Assembly: GCF_003932895.1 (NCBI RefSeq)
Contig: NZ_RQYW01000001.1
Span: forward strand, 62,001 to 126,000
Reading direction: 5' to 3'
Source: Leptotrichia sp. OH3620_COT-345
Lineage (GTDB): Bacteria; Fusobacteriota; Fusobacteriia; Fusobacteriales; Leptotrichiaceae
Length of the DNA: 64,000 bases
Below the pieces are notes generated by a model. The model did not search any database and was not told where the DNA came from. It worked only from the letters and a program-made list of their open reading frames with translations. Each line of letters begins with the position of its first letter. Within the stretch, counting starts at the first letter, position 1. Shown here piece by piece: positions 9,370 to 18,651 of the stretch. Made by a program: the position numbers and the translations under genes.

Positions 9370-9774
9370 CTACAATTTAAAATTTCCGGTTTCTCCTGCA
9401 TTTGCCTTATTAATAAGAAATTGCACAAGTTCCTTAAATTCAGATAATGCAGTTCCGTCTTTAACTCCTCTTACAGAACTCAAATTTTGAGAACTGACCA
9501 GATTTCTTGTCATTGAAAAACTCGCATCTCTGAATGTTTCTCCAAATTTTGCTTTATATTTCTCATTTTCTTTCTGATCAATTGACAATAATTCCCCTGC
9601 ATTATTTTTTCTGTCATACTGAACACCGATAATTTTATCACTTTTTATAGTCAATTTTACAAAAGCTTTCCAGTTTCCGCCACTATTTTTTTCAGCATAG
9701 TATATACCGTCTTTCATTGCTGAAAATCCGAGAAAAGCCATTAAAAACATTAATATAGTTACTATTTTTTTCAT
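9370..9774 (-). CDS. Small secreted protein resembling FMN-binding domain proteins
   Basis: The 134 residues start with a signal peptide ending at about FSA (residue 19). The mature part (DGIYYAEK, VKLTIKSDKIIGVQYD) resembles the extracellular FMN-binding/major membrane immunogen group found in Firmicutes and Fusobacteriota. I cannot see the flavinylation motif of true FMN-binding domains, so cofactor binding is doubtful. A TAGGAGG site precedes the ATG. It is flanked by a terminator on one side and a 116-bp gap on the other, so it is monocistronic. Confidence 0.65.
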   Translation of the reverse strand: MKKIVTILMFLMAFLGFSAMKDGIYYAEKNSGGNWKAFVKLTIKSDKIIGVQYDRKNNAGELLSIDQKENEKYKAKFGETFRDASFSMTRNLVSSQNLSSVRGVKDGTALSEFKELVQFLINKANAGETGNFKL

Positions 9775-9890
9775 AATTCCCGCCTCCTACATAAAGACAA
9801 TTTCAAATATGTCTCTACAACATATTGTACCTTAAACTGATAAAAAATACAAGTAATATTTTCATGATACATTTCTTTGTATTTTTGTAT

Positions 9891-10766
9891 CTATTTATTG
9901 ATCTTTTCGAGTAATACCGATTTTGTCAATTTATAAAGAAAAATTAAAAGCAGCAATGGCATTATTATATAAGACATTAGTGTTATTCCTATTATTACGG
10001 GAGTATAGTCTGCTAAATCCTTTGAAACATTAGCAATTTCGTGACTAAGGTTGGAAAACTTATTTTTTGTACTTTCTATTTGGCCGGGAATGTTAAATAT
10101 ACCTTTAGATTGTTCCAATATGAATAAATCATCTTTTACTTTATTCAGGTTATCAAGACTTTGATTTAGCCTCATCACAGCAGGATTTTTATATTCCCTC
10201 TCAAAATAATCCGATATTACTGAGCTTACAAATATAGTTCCCGGCAACAATATATATATAAATATAAATGTCAATAAGATATATTTTGAAATTTTTTTCA
10301 ATATTTCGGTAACTGTATTTTTAAAAAAAGTATATGGGAAATAACTTATTAAAGATACAAATACAAGTATTGATGCAAGTTTCACTTTAAATATTTCATA
10401 ATACACCGTTTCCAATTTTAAGACTACCACACTGGCTAAAGATATTTTCCAAAGTACATCTACTATATCATATATAGGTTGAACCATATCTCCTATCTGT
10501 ATGTTCATTCCCAATATAACATTTACATTTACTGTACTTCCTTCTATTACATCCGTTGTTCCTTTTAACAGTGACAATGTTATAAATAATTTTTTTGATT
10601 CTTCATAAGCCTTTTCAAGATATGGTTTTGTCAGGTTTTTAAAAAAATCCTGTACCGTAAATTTCAATATTATATCCATCAGTCCTAATACACATAATAA
10701 TATCCCTATAATTAAGGCTATTTTCACTATTTTATTTTTATTTGAAATTTTTAACATTTTTCTCAC
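9891..10766 (-). CDS. Hypothetical membrane protein with a periplasmic coiled-coil segment
   Basis: No family recognised. The 291 residues have a first helix at about 13-37, further helices near 125-150 and 160-185, a long polar stretch with coiled-coil character (about 190-250, including LNQSLDNLNKVKDDL) and a last helix at about 255-282. The AGGAAGGTGAG ribosome site overlaps the stop codon of tcdA upstream, so the two are translationally close and probably co-transcribed, although no functional link is evident. Confidence 0.72.
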   Translation of the reverse strand: MRKMLKISNKNKIVKIALIIGILLCVLGLMDIILKFTVQDFFKNLTKPYLEKAYEESKKLFITLSLLKGTTDVIEGSTVNVNVILGMNIQIGDMVQPIYDIVDVLWKISLASVVVLKLETVYYEIFKVKLASILVFVSLISYFPYTFFKNTVTEILKKISKYILLTFIFIYILLPGTIFVSSVISDYFEREYKNPAVMRLNQSLDNLNKVKDDLFILEQSKGIFNIPGQIESTKNKFSNLSHEIANVSKDLADYTPVIIGITLMSYIIMPLLLLIFLYKLTKSVLLEKINK

Positions 10767-10770
10767 CTTC

Positions 10771-11526
10771 CTATTTTATTTCCAACAAATTTCTTATTAC
10801 ATAAGATGCTATTATAAGTCCGGCTGTTCCGGGTACAAAAGCATTACTTCCCGGAATAATTTTTCTCGGCATTCCGTTATTCTGTTTAAATTTTGTCGGG
10901 GCTTCATGAGCAAAAGTTTCAGATTTATCAGGTTTTAGTACTTCTTCTCTGGAAAAAACAACAGGTATATTTTTTATACATTTCTTTTTTAATATACTTC
11001 TAATCCTTCTTGCCATAGGGCAGGATATTGTGTTTTCAATTGTAGATATTTCAATCATTTCAGGATGCATTTTATTTCCGAATCCCATAGATGAGATGAT
11101 ATTTATATTATTATTATAGCAATATTCTATAATATTAATTTTTGAATCAATGACATCTATGGCATCCACTGCAAAGTCATATTTTTGATTATTATTTTCA
11201 AAAAAAATTTCTACATTTTTAAGGACTATCTCTTTTTTTAAAGTGACATTACAATCAGGATTAATATTCAAAATCCTTTTTTTCATAACTTCTATTTTAG
11301 ACATTCCCACTGTACTGTCTAAAGCGTGAAGCTGTCTATTTATATTTGATTCTGAAATTTCATCATAATCAACCATTGTTATATTTCCTATACCTGATCT
11401 TACAAGGGATTCTACAGTATAAGATCCTACGCCCCCTACACCGAAAACAATTACATTGGATTTATTCAGTTTTTCTATGGCTTCTTCACCGACCAACATT
11501 GAAAATCTTGAAAATCTTTGCTTCAT
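10771..11526 (-). CDS. tcdA: tRNA threonylcarbamoyladenosine dehydratase TcdA
   Basis: An E1-like (ThiF/MoeB/HesA) enzyme that uses ATP to cyclise t6A37 of tRNA to ct6A. The sequence opens with RFSRFSMLVGEEAIEKL, typical of TcdA, followed by the nucleotide-binding loop GVGGVGSYTVESLVRSG and the acidic VDYDEISESNINRQL, and ends with the family's PGSNAFVPGTAGLIIA. I prefer the ATG at 11524-11526 (251 residues) over an upstream TTG at 11557-11559 that lacks a ribosome site. The next gene follows within 5 bp. Confidence 0.9.
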   Translation of the reverse strand: MKQRFSRFSMLVGEEAIEKLNKSNVIVFGVGGVGSYTVESLVRSGIGNITMVDYDEISESNINRQLHALDSTVGMSKIEVMKKRILNINPDCNVTLKKEIVLKNVEIFFENNNQKYDFAVDAIDVIDSKINIIEYCYNNNINIISSMGFGNKMHPEMIEISTIENTISCPMARRIRSILKKKCIKNIPVVFSREEVLKPDKSETFAHEAPTKFKQNNGMPRKIIPGSNAFVPGTAGLIIASYVIRNLLEIK

Positions 11527-11859
11527 ATTAGTGTACTTTTCCTTTCTTTCTATTCTCAAAACTTAATATCTCATTACTCTTTCTGAATAAGACAGGACTT
11601 ATTATATCATATTTTTTTAAAAAAAGAGACTGTTTTACAAGTTAAAAACAAATCTCTAATTATAAATAATATTCACTTAAATAAATTTCTACTTAATATT
11701 CAAGCTTCATAATAAAAACCATGGTAATAAATATTCTTAAAAATATTTTTTCTATTCCATATTAATTAAAATATTTTTATCTTTTAATATTTAAAATTTA
11801 AATTGTACCGTTTTAACAGGTTTTTCAGAAATTTAAAAACTTTTTACAAAACAAGTACA
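11527..11859. other. Intergenic stretch with a terminator and a faint repeat
   Basis: No gene was seen here. It holds the terminator at 11625-11657. From about 11622 the sequence (GACTGTTTTACAAG, then ATAAATAATATTCACTT) resembles the left part of the MITE-like element at 14866, and a weak inverted counterpart (GTTTTAACAGG) occurs near 11810-11822. This could be a decayed relative, but the similarity is partial. Confidence 0.35.
11625..11657 (-). terminator. Terminator for the gene at 11860
   Basis: AGAGA-C-TGTTTT pairs with AAAACA-AA-TCTCT. On the minus strand the stem is followed by a T run (complement of 11613-11625), placing it downstream of the secreted protein gene. Confidence 0.7.
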
Positions 11860-12417
11860 TTATTCGACAGTTTCTACTGTTACCCCTGTCGCTCCTTGTG
11901 CCTGCTCAAAATTATTCCTGTATTCTGTAAGTTTCTGGATTACTGCTCCCAATCTTTCATTAAATACTCTTCCTGCAGCTGATTTTATAGTTTGTTTATC
12001 AATAGTATAAAGAGTTACGGTTTCATTTTTACTTGTTTTCCATGAGCCTCTTCTTTGAGCGCTTGCCGAAACTTCTTTAGCTATTTCATTTGCAAATTCT
12101 CTCATTTTTGAAGAATTAAAACCGGGTCCGCTTACAAGTGCTCCGCTAAGATAGTTATTCAAAACTTCATAGGCATAGTCTCTTGCTCCTGTCTGAACAC
12201 CCGCTTTGGCATCTGATTCAGCTTTAGTAGTTGCTTCTTCTCCTGTCCCTTTTATCTTTGAAACGGAAGCTATCTCCACATCAAGATTATATTGTCCGAA
12301 AATAAGATTTTTAATTTCTTTATTTGTCAAAAAAGAAGTAATTTTATTATTTAGAACTTGTGCCGAAAAACTATTTATTGTTATTACCGTCATCAATAAA
12401 GTTATAATTTTTTTCAT
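11860..12417 (-). CDS. Hypothetical secreted protein
   Basis: The 185 residues begin with a signal peptide (MKKIITLLMTVITINSFSA). The mature part is rich in Ala, Glu and Lys with a glycine-rich turn (SGALVSGPGFNSSKM) and no cysteine. No family is recognised. The AGGAGGA site is well placed. It follows the oxidoreductase gene by about 75 bp and ends at a terminator. Confidence 0.7.
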   Translation of the reverse strand: MKKIITLLMTVITINSFSAQVLNNKITSFLTNKEIKNLIFGQYNLDVEIASVSKIKGTGEEATTKAESDAKAGVQTGARDYAYEVLNNYLSGALVSGPGFNSSKMREFANEIAKEVSASAQRRGSWKTSKNETVTLYTIDKQTIKSAAGRVFNERLGAVIQKLTEYRNNFEQAQGATGVTVETVE

Positions 12418-12491
12418 TTTTCCTCCTGTTATCTGATTATTAATTTTTTAAATTATACTATTCTTATCTTTAAATATCATTTGATTTTTTA

Positions 12492-13490
12492 TTATTTTAC
12501 TTTATCTGCAGGAAATATTATTCCTATTTTTTTTCTTGCTTCATCCATTATTTTCATAACTTTTTTCATTAAATGAAAGTTATTTATCGGCGATTCTGTT
12601 TTTCCTTCATTATATAAATCTATAAAATGTTTTAGTTCATAATACATGCTGTTTTCTTGTCCCGGTAATGTCAGTTCAGTTTTTTTATTATTATTTTTTC
12701 TATCTATAAAATATAATTCCGACATTTCTGATGGATGCTCTATTAAAAGTGAACCGTCCTCTCCCATAATTTCAGTAGGAACATATGAATTTGTAATTTT
12801 TGAAAATAAAACCGTAATATCCATATCAATGTAAGACATATTAATAATTCCCTGTGCATCTATTCCTTTTCCATTTTCAAGTATTAATCCATCTGCATAC
12901 AGCTTTTCAGGACTTCCGAAAAGAGATACTGCAAGAAATAACGGATATATACCTATATCCATTAATGCTCCGTTAGAAAATTCAGGTTTAAAAGCATTTT
13001 TCACATCTCCTTTTTTATAATCTTCATATCTTGAAGAATGTTGACAATATCCTGTTACCATTTTTCTTATTTTTCCTACTTTATGAAGATTTTCTTTTAA
13101 CACGTTGTATGTAGGAATAAAAGGTATTTTCATAGCCTCCATATATAATGTATTATTTTCTTCGGCTGTTTTTATAACTTCTTCCAACTCCTTTAAATTT
13201 GAAGTTGCAGGCTTTTCACATAAAACTGCTTTTCTATTTTTCAAAAAAAGGATACTCTGACTACTGTGGAAAGAATTGGGAGAAGCGATATACACTCCAT
13301 CGATTTTATCACTTTCAGCCATTTTATCTAAATTTGTAAATATTGTATCTACTCCATATTTTTGAGCAAATTTTTTTGCTGTTTCCTCTGTTCTTGAATA
13401 AACGGCTGTAAGTTTAAAGTCTTTTATTTCCTTTCCTGCATCAATGAGTTTATCAGTTATCCAGTTTGTTCCTATTATTCCAAATCTCAT
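12492..13490 (-). CDS. Gfo/Idh/MocA family NAD(P)-dependent oxidoreductase
   Basis: The 332-residue protein has an N-terminal Rossmann fold beginning GIIGTNWITDKLIDAG, the family CEKP motif (about residue 95) that positions catalysis and cofactor, and the usual C-terminal alpha/beta substrate domain. Members oxidise or reduce sugars and inositols; the substrate here cannot be told from sequence, and no sugar pathway genes adjoin. GGGAG precedes the ATG. It diverges from the MFS gene at 13636. Confidence 0.9.
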   Translation of the reverse strand: MRFGIIGTNWITDKLIDAGKEIKDFKLTAVYSRTEETAKKFAQKYGVDTIFTNLDKMAESDKIDGVYIASPNSFHSSQSILFLKNRKAVLCEKPATSNLKELEEVIKTAEENNTLYMEAMKIPFIPTYNVLKENLHKVGKIRKMVTGYCQHSSRYEDYKKGDVKNAFKPEFSNGALMDIGIYPLFLAVSLFGSPEKLYADGLILENGKGIDAQGIINMSYIDMDITVLFSKITNSYVPTEIMGEDGSLLIEHPSEMSELYFIDRKNNNKKTELTLPGQENSMYYELKHFIDLYNEGKTESPINNFHLMKKVMKIMDEARKKIGIIFPADKVK

Positions 13491-13635
13491 ATTTTTTCAA
13501 CTCCCATAATTATCTAAATATATATAATTGTAACATATATTTTACTAAATGTCTTTAATTTATATTACGCTTTATGATATAATAAAATTAAAAATTTTTG
13601 GAAGAAAAATATGAAATATCTTCGGAGGTAATCCT

Positions 13636-14865
13636 ATGTTAATAGAAAGTAAAGAAAATAAATGGAAAAATAAAATTTCTTTGTTTTTATTTAGTCAGAC
13701 AGTGTCTACTTTAGGTTCGTCCGTTGTCAGTTTTTCTATTTTATGGTATATAACTTTAAAGTATTCTTCCGGAACATTTATTACAATACTTGTTCTCTGC
13801 ACTTTTGTGCCTCAGATAATAATTTCTCTTTTTGCAGGAGTATGGGCTGATAAATATAGTAAAAAACTGATTATAATACTGTCCGATACTTTTATTGCAC
13901 TGGCGACATTTACTGTCACCCTCTTTTTTCTTCTAGGAAACCGGTCACTTTATGTAATTTATGCCGCATCAATTATCCGTTCTATAGGAAGCGGCATACA
14001 GGCTCCCGCCATATCTGCAGTTATTCCTGAAATTGTTCCTGAAAAAAGCCTGATGAAAATAAACGGAATAAACAGTACCGTCTATTCAGCAGTTTCTCTT
14101 CTTTCTCCTGTAATAGGCGGGATTATTCTCGGTTCATTGGGAATAGTTTATTCTCTTATGTTTGATGTAGTTACAGCTATAATCGGAATAGGAATAATAA
14201 GTTTTCTGAAATTTACTGAAAATACAGATAAATCTTCTGTTCGGGAAACAGGGTTTTCACAATTAAAAGCAGGTTTGAAATATGCGAAAAATAACATTGT
14301 AATAAATAAAATGCTAAAACTCTTTATATTAATTTATATTATAATTACTCCTGTTGCCTTTCTATATCCTCTTATGATTAAACGTATTTTTGGAAATGAT
14401 CTCTGGAAAATAACACTAAGTGAAATAGTCTGGTCTTTAGGAATGATTATAGGAGGTTTTATAGTTTCATGTATGAAAAATGTAAAAAATAAAATTAAAC
14501 TTTTTCTAGCTATTTATTTTATTTTAGGAATTGATTTTTTTTTCTTAAGTACAACAACCGAATTTAATGTACTTCTAATTATTTTATTTTTAGGAGGAAT
14601 TTTTATAATAATAGGAGATACTATTGAAACTACATTTATTCAGGAAAATACTGATTCGGAAATGATGGGACGTGTATTTTCAATGATACATTTTATAAGA
14701 GTTTTTGTATATCCTTTTTCAATTTTATTTTTTGGACCTCTTTCAGATAAAGTAAAAATAGAACATCTAATTTGTGGAACTTCTATTTTATTAATGATTC
14801 TTCCTGTAATAAAATTTTTCGATAAATCATTTATGGGAATGGAAAAAAAATCGGAAAATTTATGA
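13636..14865 (+). CDS. MFS transporter, drug/macrolide efflux type
   Basis: The 409 residues have twelve predicted membrane helices. The MFS motif A-like loop GVWADKYSKKLIIILSD lies between helices 2 and 3, and the profile matches the MFS_3 group (MefA-like and enterobactin-exporter-like permeases). It probably exports small molecules by proton antiport; the substrate is unknown. CGGAGGT precedes the ATG. Its stop codon at 14863-14865 touches the left end of a MITE-like element. Confidence 0.88.
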   Translation: MLIESKENKWKNKISLFLFSQTVSTLGSSVVSFSILWYITLKYSSGTFITILVLCTFVPQIIISLFAGVWADKYSKKLIIILSDTFIALATFTVTLFFLLGNRSLYVIYAASIIRSIGSGIQAPAISAVIPEIVPEKSLMKINGINSTVYSAVSLLSPVIGGIILGSLGIVYSLMFDVVTAIIGIGIISFLKFTENTDKSSVRETGFSQLKAGLKYAKNNIVINKMLKLFILIYIIITPVAFLYPLMIKRIFGNDLWKITLSEIVWSLGMIIGGFIVSCMKNVKNKIKLFLAIYFILGIDFFFLSTTTEFNVLLIILFLGGIFIIIGDTIETTFIQENTDSEMMGRVFSMIHFIRVFVYPFSILFFGPLSDKVKIEHLICGTSILLMILPVIKFFDKSFMGMEKKSENL

Positions 14866-15018
14866 GAAGGCTGTTTCAAAAGTCAAAAATAACTTTATAA
14901 ACATAAATAATATATACTTTAAAAAATCAAAATTACTGTTTTTACTGAATTTTATAAATATTAAGTATATTCAAAATTTATAATTAAATATATTTTATTA
15001 TCTTATGAAACAGCTTTC
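14866..15018. mobile_element. MITE-like element with 17-bp terminal inverted repeats
   Basis: Left end GAAGGCTGTTTCAAAAG (14866-14882) and right end CTTATGAAACAGCTTTC (15002-15018) are inverted copies with two mismatches. The 119-bp interior is AT-rich, without an ORF. The size and structure fit a miniature inverted-repeat element or a long stem acting as a terminator for the MFS gene. No target-site duplication is clear. Confidence 0.5.
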
Positions 15019-15039
15019 TTACATTTTATTTTCATTCTT

Positions 15040-15160
15040 TTTCCATATCTTCTAAAAAAGACAACTTAAGTTATCTCATATTTAAAAATATGATATTCCA
15101 AAAAAACTCATTTCGATTTGTTTTTCCCTCTGTGAGAATATCCTGCTATCCTCATAAAAA
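15040..15160. repeat. Partial relatives of the dispersed intergenic repeat
   Basis: TATGATATTCCAAAAAAACT (15089-15108) matches the 37.1 kb copy, and CTGTGAGA...GCTATCCTCAT (about 15131-15156) is the inverse of its 3' end. The pieces look rearranged. The segment lies between the MITE-like element and the end of ybaK and encodes nothing. Confidence 0.35.
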
Positions 15161-15163
15161 CAT

Positions 15164-15652
15164 TTATAAATCTGCCACTTTATATTCAAATCCTACTGAA
15201 TTTATAAATTTCAAAATGTCTTTTGTAAGTAAAAATAAAGTTTTTGTATTATCATTAGGATGAAAACTCATTCTGTTTTCTTTTAAAATTCCGGCTTCAA
15301 AATATATATTTATATCTTTTTCAGAATTATTTATAATTCCAAAAATTGAAACAGTCCCGGGGTGAAGTTCCATTTTCTGAAAAAGACTTTCAGGAGAAGC
15401 CAATTTTAAACGTTTCTCTCCTGTTATCTCACTAAATTTCCCCATATCCAAACGATTTTTATCATCCATAATTAGAAGATAATAAGCTGTTTTTTTACTG
15501 TTCGTAAGAAACAGAGATTTTGTAAGTACACCTTCTATCCCTTCAACATATTTGTCAGCTTCTTCTGTAGTCATCGCAGCAGGATGTTCAATAATTTCAA
15601 AAGGAATATTCAACTTATTAAGCTCTGCATATACCTTTTCATATTCTTTCAT
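15164..15652 (-). CDS. YbaK/ProX-type aminoacyl-tRNA deacylase
   Basis: The 162 residues fit the stand-alone YbaK/EbsC/ProXp family, which hydrolyses mischarged tRNA such as Ala- or Cys-tRNAPro. Visible features are the N-terminal IPFEIIEHPAAMTTEEAD, the conserved lysine in VLTKSLFLTNSKK, and the GTVSIFGIIN turn typical of the ProX/PrdX subgroup. AAGGAG precedes the ATG. It is the last gene after pepD, 24 bp downstream. The exact tRNA substrate is not decidable here. Confidence 0.85.
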   Translation of the reverse strand: MKEYEKVYAELNKLNIPFEIIEHPAAMTTEEADKYVEGIEGVLTKSLFLTNSKKTAYYLLIMDDKNRLDMGKFSEITGEKRLKLASPESLFQKMELHPGTVSIFGIINNSEKDINIYFEAGILKENRMSFHPNDNTKTLFLLTKDILKFINSVGFEYKVADL

Positions 15653-15676
15653 TTTTTTCTCCTTGATTTTATCTGA

Positions 15677-17113
15677 TTATTTTAATTCTTCAAGTAATTT
15701 CAGAACATAATCATAAATTTTTCCTGTAGAAGCAATATCCAATTTTTCATCAGGTGTATGAACATCCCACATATCCGGTCCTATACTTATAAAATCTATA
15801 TCCGGATAGTTCTGATAAATTGCTCCGCATTCAAGCCCTGCATGTATTATTTCCACTTCCATATCATTTCCTGTTAATTTTTTCCATATTTCTACGGCTT
15901 TTTCTCTAAAAGGTGAATCTGAGCGGTATCTCCATTCAGGATATTTTGATGAAAATTCATAATTTCCTTCATATTTTTCAGCAATTAAAACTATGGAATT
16001 TTTTAGTTTGTCAAGTATTTCAGGTTCTGAACTTCTCATAGATATTGCCAATCTTATATTTTCCTCTTCAGTAGTTACTATTGCCAAATTATCCGAAGCT
16101 TCCACTATCTCAGGATATTCTTTCATCCAACTATAAACTCCTGTAGGAATTTCTTCAATAAGACCGATATACTTATCTAAAACTTTTTTTTCAATTACTC
16201 TATTTACAGTAGATATTTCTTCCACTGAAATTTCAACTTGAGGCTCGGATTTTATATACAATTCTTTTACTTCTTCCATTACTTTTTCAATTGACTCCTT
16301 TATATCTTCAATTGACGTAATAATTGCTTCGGCAACTCTCGGAATAGCATTATCTTTACTTCCTCCTGAAATTGAAACCATGTATATATTTGCTTTTTCA
16401 TTCAATAATTTTAAAATTTTATTCATTGCTTTATTGGCGTTTTCTTTATTTTTATGAATTTCCGCTCCTGAATGTCCTCCTGCAAATCCCTGTAACTTTA
16501 TTTTATACGTAAATCTTCCCATTATATCTATTTTTTTATAAGGAATAAGAATGTCAATATTTTCTCCTCCTGCTGAACCTGCTGTTAATTTTCCTTCTTC
16601 TTCAGAATCAAGATTAATAAGTATTTTTCCTTTTAATATTCCCGGTTTAAGAGCTAATGCACCTCCTAAATCAATCTCCTCCGATGTAGTAATTAAAAAT
16701 TCCAATGGTCCATGTTTTAAATCTTTGTTTTCAGCAATAGCCATCATCATTGCGACCGCAATTCCATTATCGGCTCCAAGTGTAGTCCTATCTGCTCTTA
16801 AAATATTTCCTTCAACTATTAAATTAATAGGATCCTTTTTAAAATCATGATTACTATCTTCGGTTTTTTCACAAACCATATCCATATGTCCCTGTAAAAT
16901 AACTCCCGGAACATTTTCATAGCCTTCACTTGCTTTTTTACGTAAAACGACGTTATTAACTTCATCCTGATAGCATTCAAGATTATGCTCTTTTCCGAAA
17001 TTTATGAGATAATCACTGATTTCTTTTTCTTCATAGGAATTTCTGGGTATTTTTGAAATTTCTTCAAAATAATAAAATACTCTTTCCGGTTTTATATTTT
17101 CTAATTTTCTCAT
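15677..17113 (-). CDS. pepD: Aminoacyl-histidine dipeptidase PepD (M20 family)
   Basis: A cytoplasmic di-zinc dipeptidase that cleaves Xaa-His and other dipeptides. At 478 residues it has family length. Metal-site motifs are visible: LQGHMDMVCE (about 80), TTLGADNGIAVAM (bridging Asp, about 115), TTSEEIDLGGA (catalytic Glu, about 145) and HAGLECGAIY near the end. AGGAGG precedes the ATG. Downstream of a YfcC-type carrier and upstream of ybaK, it suggests a peptide/amino acid use operon. Confidence 0.95.
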   Translation of the reverse strand: MRKLENIKPERVFYYFEEISKIPRNSYEEKEISDYLINFGKEHNLECYQDEVNNVVLRKKASEGYENVPGVILQGHMDMVCEKTEDSNHDFKKDPINLIVEGNILRADRTTLGADNGIAVAMMMAIAENKDLKHGPLEFLITTSEEIDLGGALALKPGILKGKILINLDSEEEGKLTAGSAGGENIDILIPYKKIDIMGRFTYKIKLQGFAGGHSGAEIHKNKENANKAMNKILKLLNEKANIYMVSISGGSKDNAIPRVAEAIITSIEDIKESIEKVMEEVKELYIKSEPQVEISVEEISTVNRVIEKKVLDKYIGLIEEIPTGVYSWMKEYPEIVEASDNLAIVTTEEENIRLAISMRSSEPEILDKLKNSIVLIAEKYEGNYEFSSKYPEWRYRSDSPFREKAVEIWKKLTGNDMEVEIIHAGLECGAIYQNYPDIDFISIGPDMWDVHTPDEKLDIASTGKIYDYVLKLLEELK

Positions 17114-17137
17114 CAGTTTAATCCTCCTATATTTATT

Positions 17138-18646
17138 TTAAATTAATGTATTAATTATAAGCATAACAGCTGAAAAAGCAGCCATAATTCCAAACAACGG
17201 CATAACAAATTTCAACCATTTATCAAAAGTAACTCCTACCATTTCCAAAAACACAAGAACCAATCCTGTGGGTGCAATAAAAGACATTAATCCCTGTCCC
17301 CAGTTATAAGCATTTATTATAATTTCTCTTGATACTCCTGCCGTATCCGCCAATGGTGCCATGATAGGCATTGATAATACTGCAAGTCCTGAAGAAGACT
17401 GTATAAAAAATCCTAGAACGGAAAAAATTCCTAATTGTACTAAAGCAAAAGCACTGCTATTTATATTTGCAACTAATTGACTCGAATAATATAATAACGT
17501 ATCTGAGATAAGACCGTTATCCATAATAATATTTATTGAACGCGCAAGTCCCACTGTTAATGCAACTCCTGTAAGTTCCTTTGCTCCTCCTATAAAAGAA
17601 GAGACAGCTTCTTTTTCCGACAATCCGGATAGAAACATAATAATTATTGCTACTGAAAGAAATAATGCCGACATTTCTCCAAACCACCATTGTAATACGG
17701 AAACACCATAAATCATAATAGGAAAAGCAAGAGTAAAAGCCACAAGACATAATTTTTTTCTTGTAGTAAATTCAACTTTAGAGCTTTTGTCAAAATTACT
17801 TAAAAATTTATTCCTAATTTCTTTTTCTTGATCATGTATTAAAGATTTTGCAGGATCTTTCCTAATTTTTTTAATATATTGATAAATATACAGTATAGTA
17901 ATAACGGAAGCTAAAAGTAAAGTAATTATACGAAATTGAATACCCTCCGTAAATGAAATCCCTGCCGCATTGGAAGCAATAACCACGGAAAACGGATTAA
18001 CTGTCGAAAACATAGTTCCAATAGTTGAACCTAAGGAAATAGCTGCAACACAAGTCATAGCATCAAATCCGTTTACTAAAAATATAGGCATTAAAATGGG
18101 ATAAAACGCTATCGTTTCTTCAGACATTCCAAATGTTGTTCCGCCAATTGCTATTAAAATAAAAACAAAAAGTATAAGCAGAAACTCTCTTCCTTCAGTT
18201 TTTTTCGAAAGTGCATTTATTCCGGCATCAAAAGCTCCTATTTTATTGATCACTCCTATTATCCCGCCTATAATCAAGACAAATATTATAATGTCAACGG
18301 ATTCCATAATTCCTAAAATAGGTGCCTTAACAATATTCAATATTCCTTGAGGATGTTGTTTTATTTTTGTATAACTTCCCGGAATCGCCATAGGTTTTTT
18401 TATAGTTCCTTTTGTAAACTTTTCAAGAGGTAAGTTTATGTTGTATTTCCTAAGAACTTCTTCTGTAGGTGGTTCGGAAATTGTTTCATCATTATGATCG
18501 GTTATTATAAATTCATTTGTTGCCGTATCATAAGACAATTTTGAGAATTTTCCCGCCGGTATCATATAAGTTAATCCTGCAACTATAATAAGGATTACAA
18601 ATAGTACTGTAAATGCGCTCGGAAATTCAAATGTTTTCTTTTTCAT
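17138..18646 (-). CDS. YfcC family (DcuC-type) membrane carrier
   Basis: Member of the C4-dicarboxylate anaerobic carrier superfamily, which includes arginine/ornithine antiporters and peptide or amino acid carriers. The 502 residues have about twelve helices, an extracytoplasmic loop after helix 1, and the conserved GGTTFGMSEETIAFYP and QSSSGLAVLSMPIMAPLAD segments. I start at the ATG at 18644-18646, with GGAG eight bases upstream; an in-frame GTG at 18655 overlaps the upstream stop. It is related to the arcD-like gene at 49274 but sits with pepD, so its substrate may be a peptide or amino acid. Confidence 0.88.
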   Translation of the reverse strand: MKKKTFEFPSAFTVLFVILIIVAGLTYMIPAGKFSKLSYDTATNEFIITDHNDETISEPPTEEVLRKYNINLPLEKFTKGTIKKPMAIPGSYTKIKQHPQGILNIVKAPILGIMESVDIIIFVLIIGGIIGVINKIGAFDAGINALSKKTEGREFLLILFVFILIAIGGTTFGMSEETIAFYPILMPIFLVNGFDAMTCVAAISLGSTIGTMFSTVNPFSVVIASNAAGISFTEGIQFRIITLLLASVITILYIYQYIKKIRKDPAKSLIHDQEKEIRNKFLSNFDKSSKVEFTTRKKLCLVAFTLAFPIMIYGVSVLQWWFGEMSALFLSVAIIIMFLSGLSEKEAVSSFIGGAKELTGVALTVGLARSINIIMDNGLISDTLLYYSSQLVANINSSAFALVQLGIFSVLGFFIQSSSGLAVLSMPIMAPLADTAGVSREIIINAYNWGQGLMSFIAPTGLVLVFLEMVGVTFDKWLKFVMPLFGIMAAFSAVMLIINTLI

Positions 18647-18651
18647 ATAAA

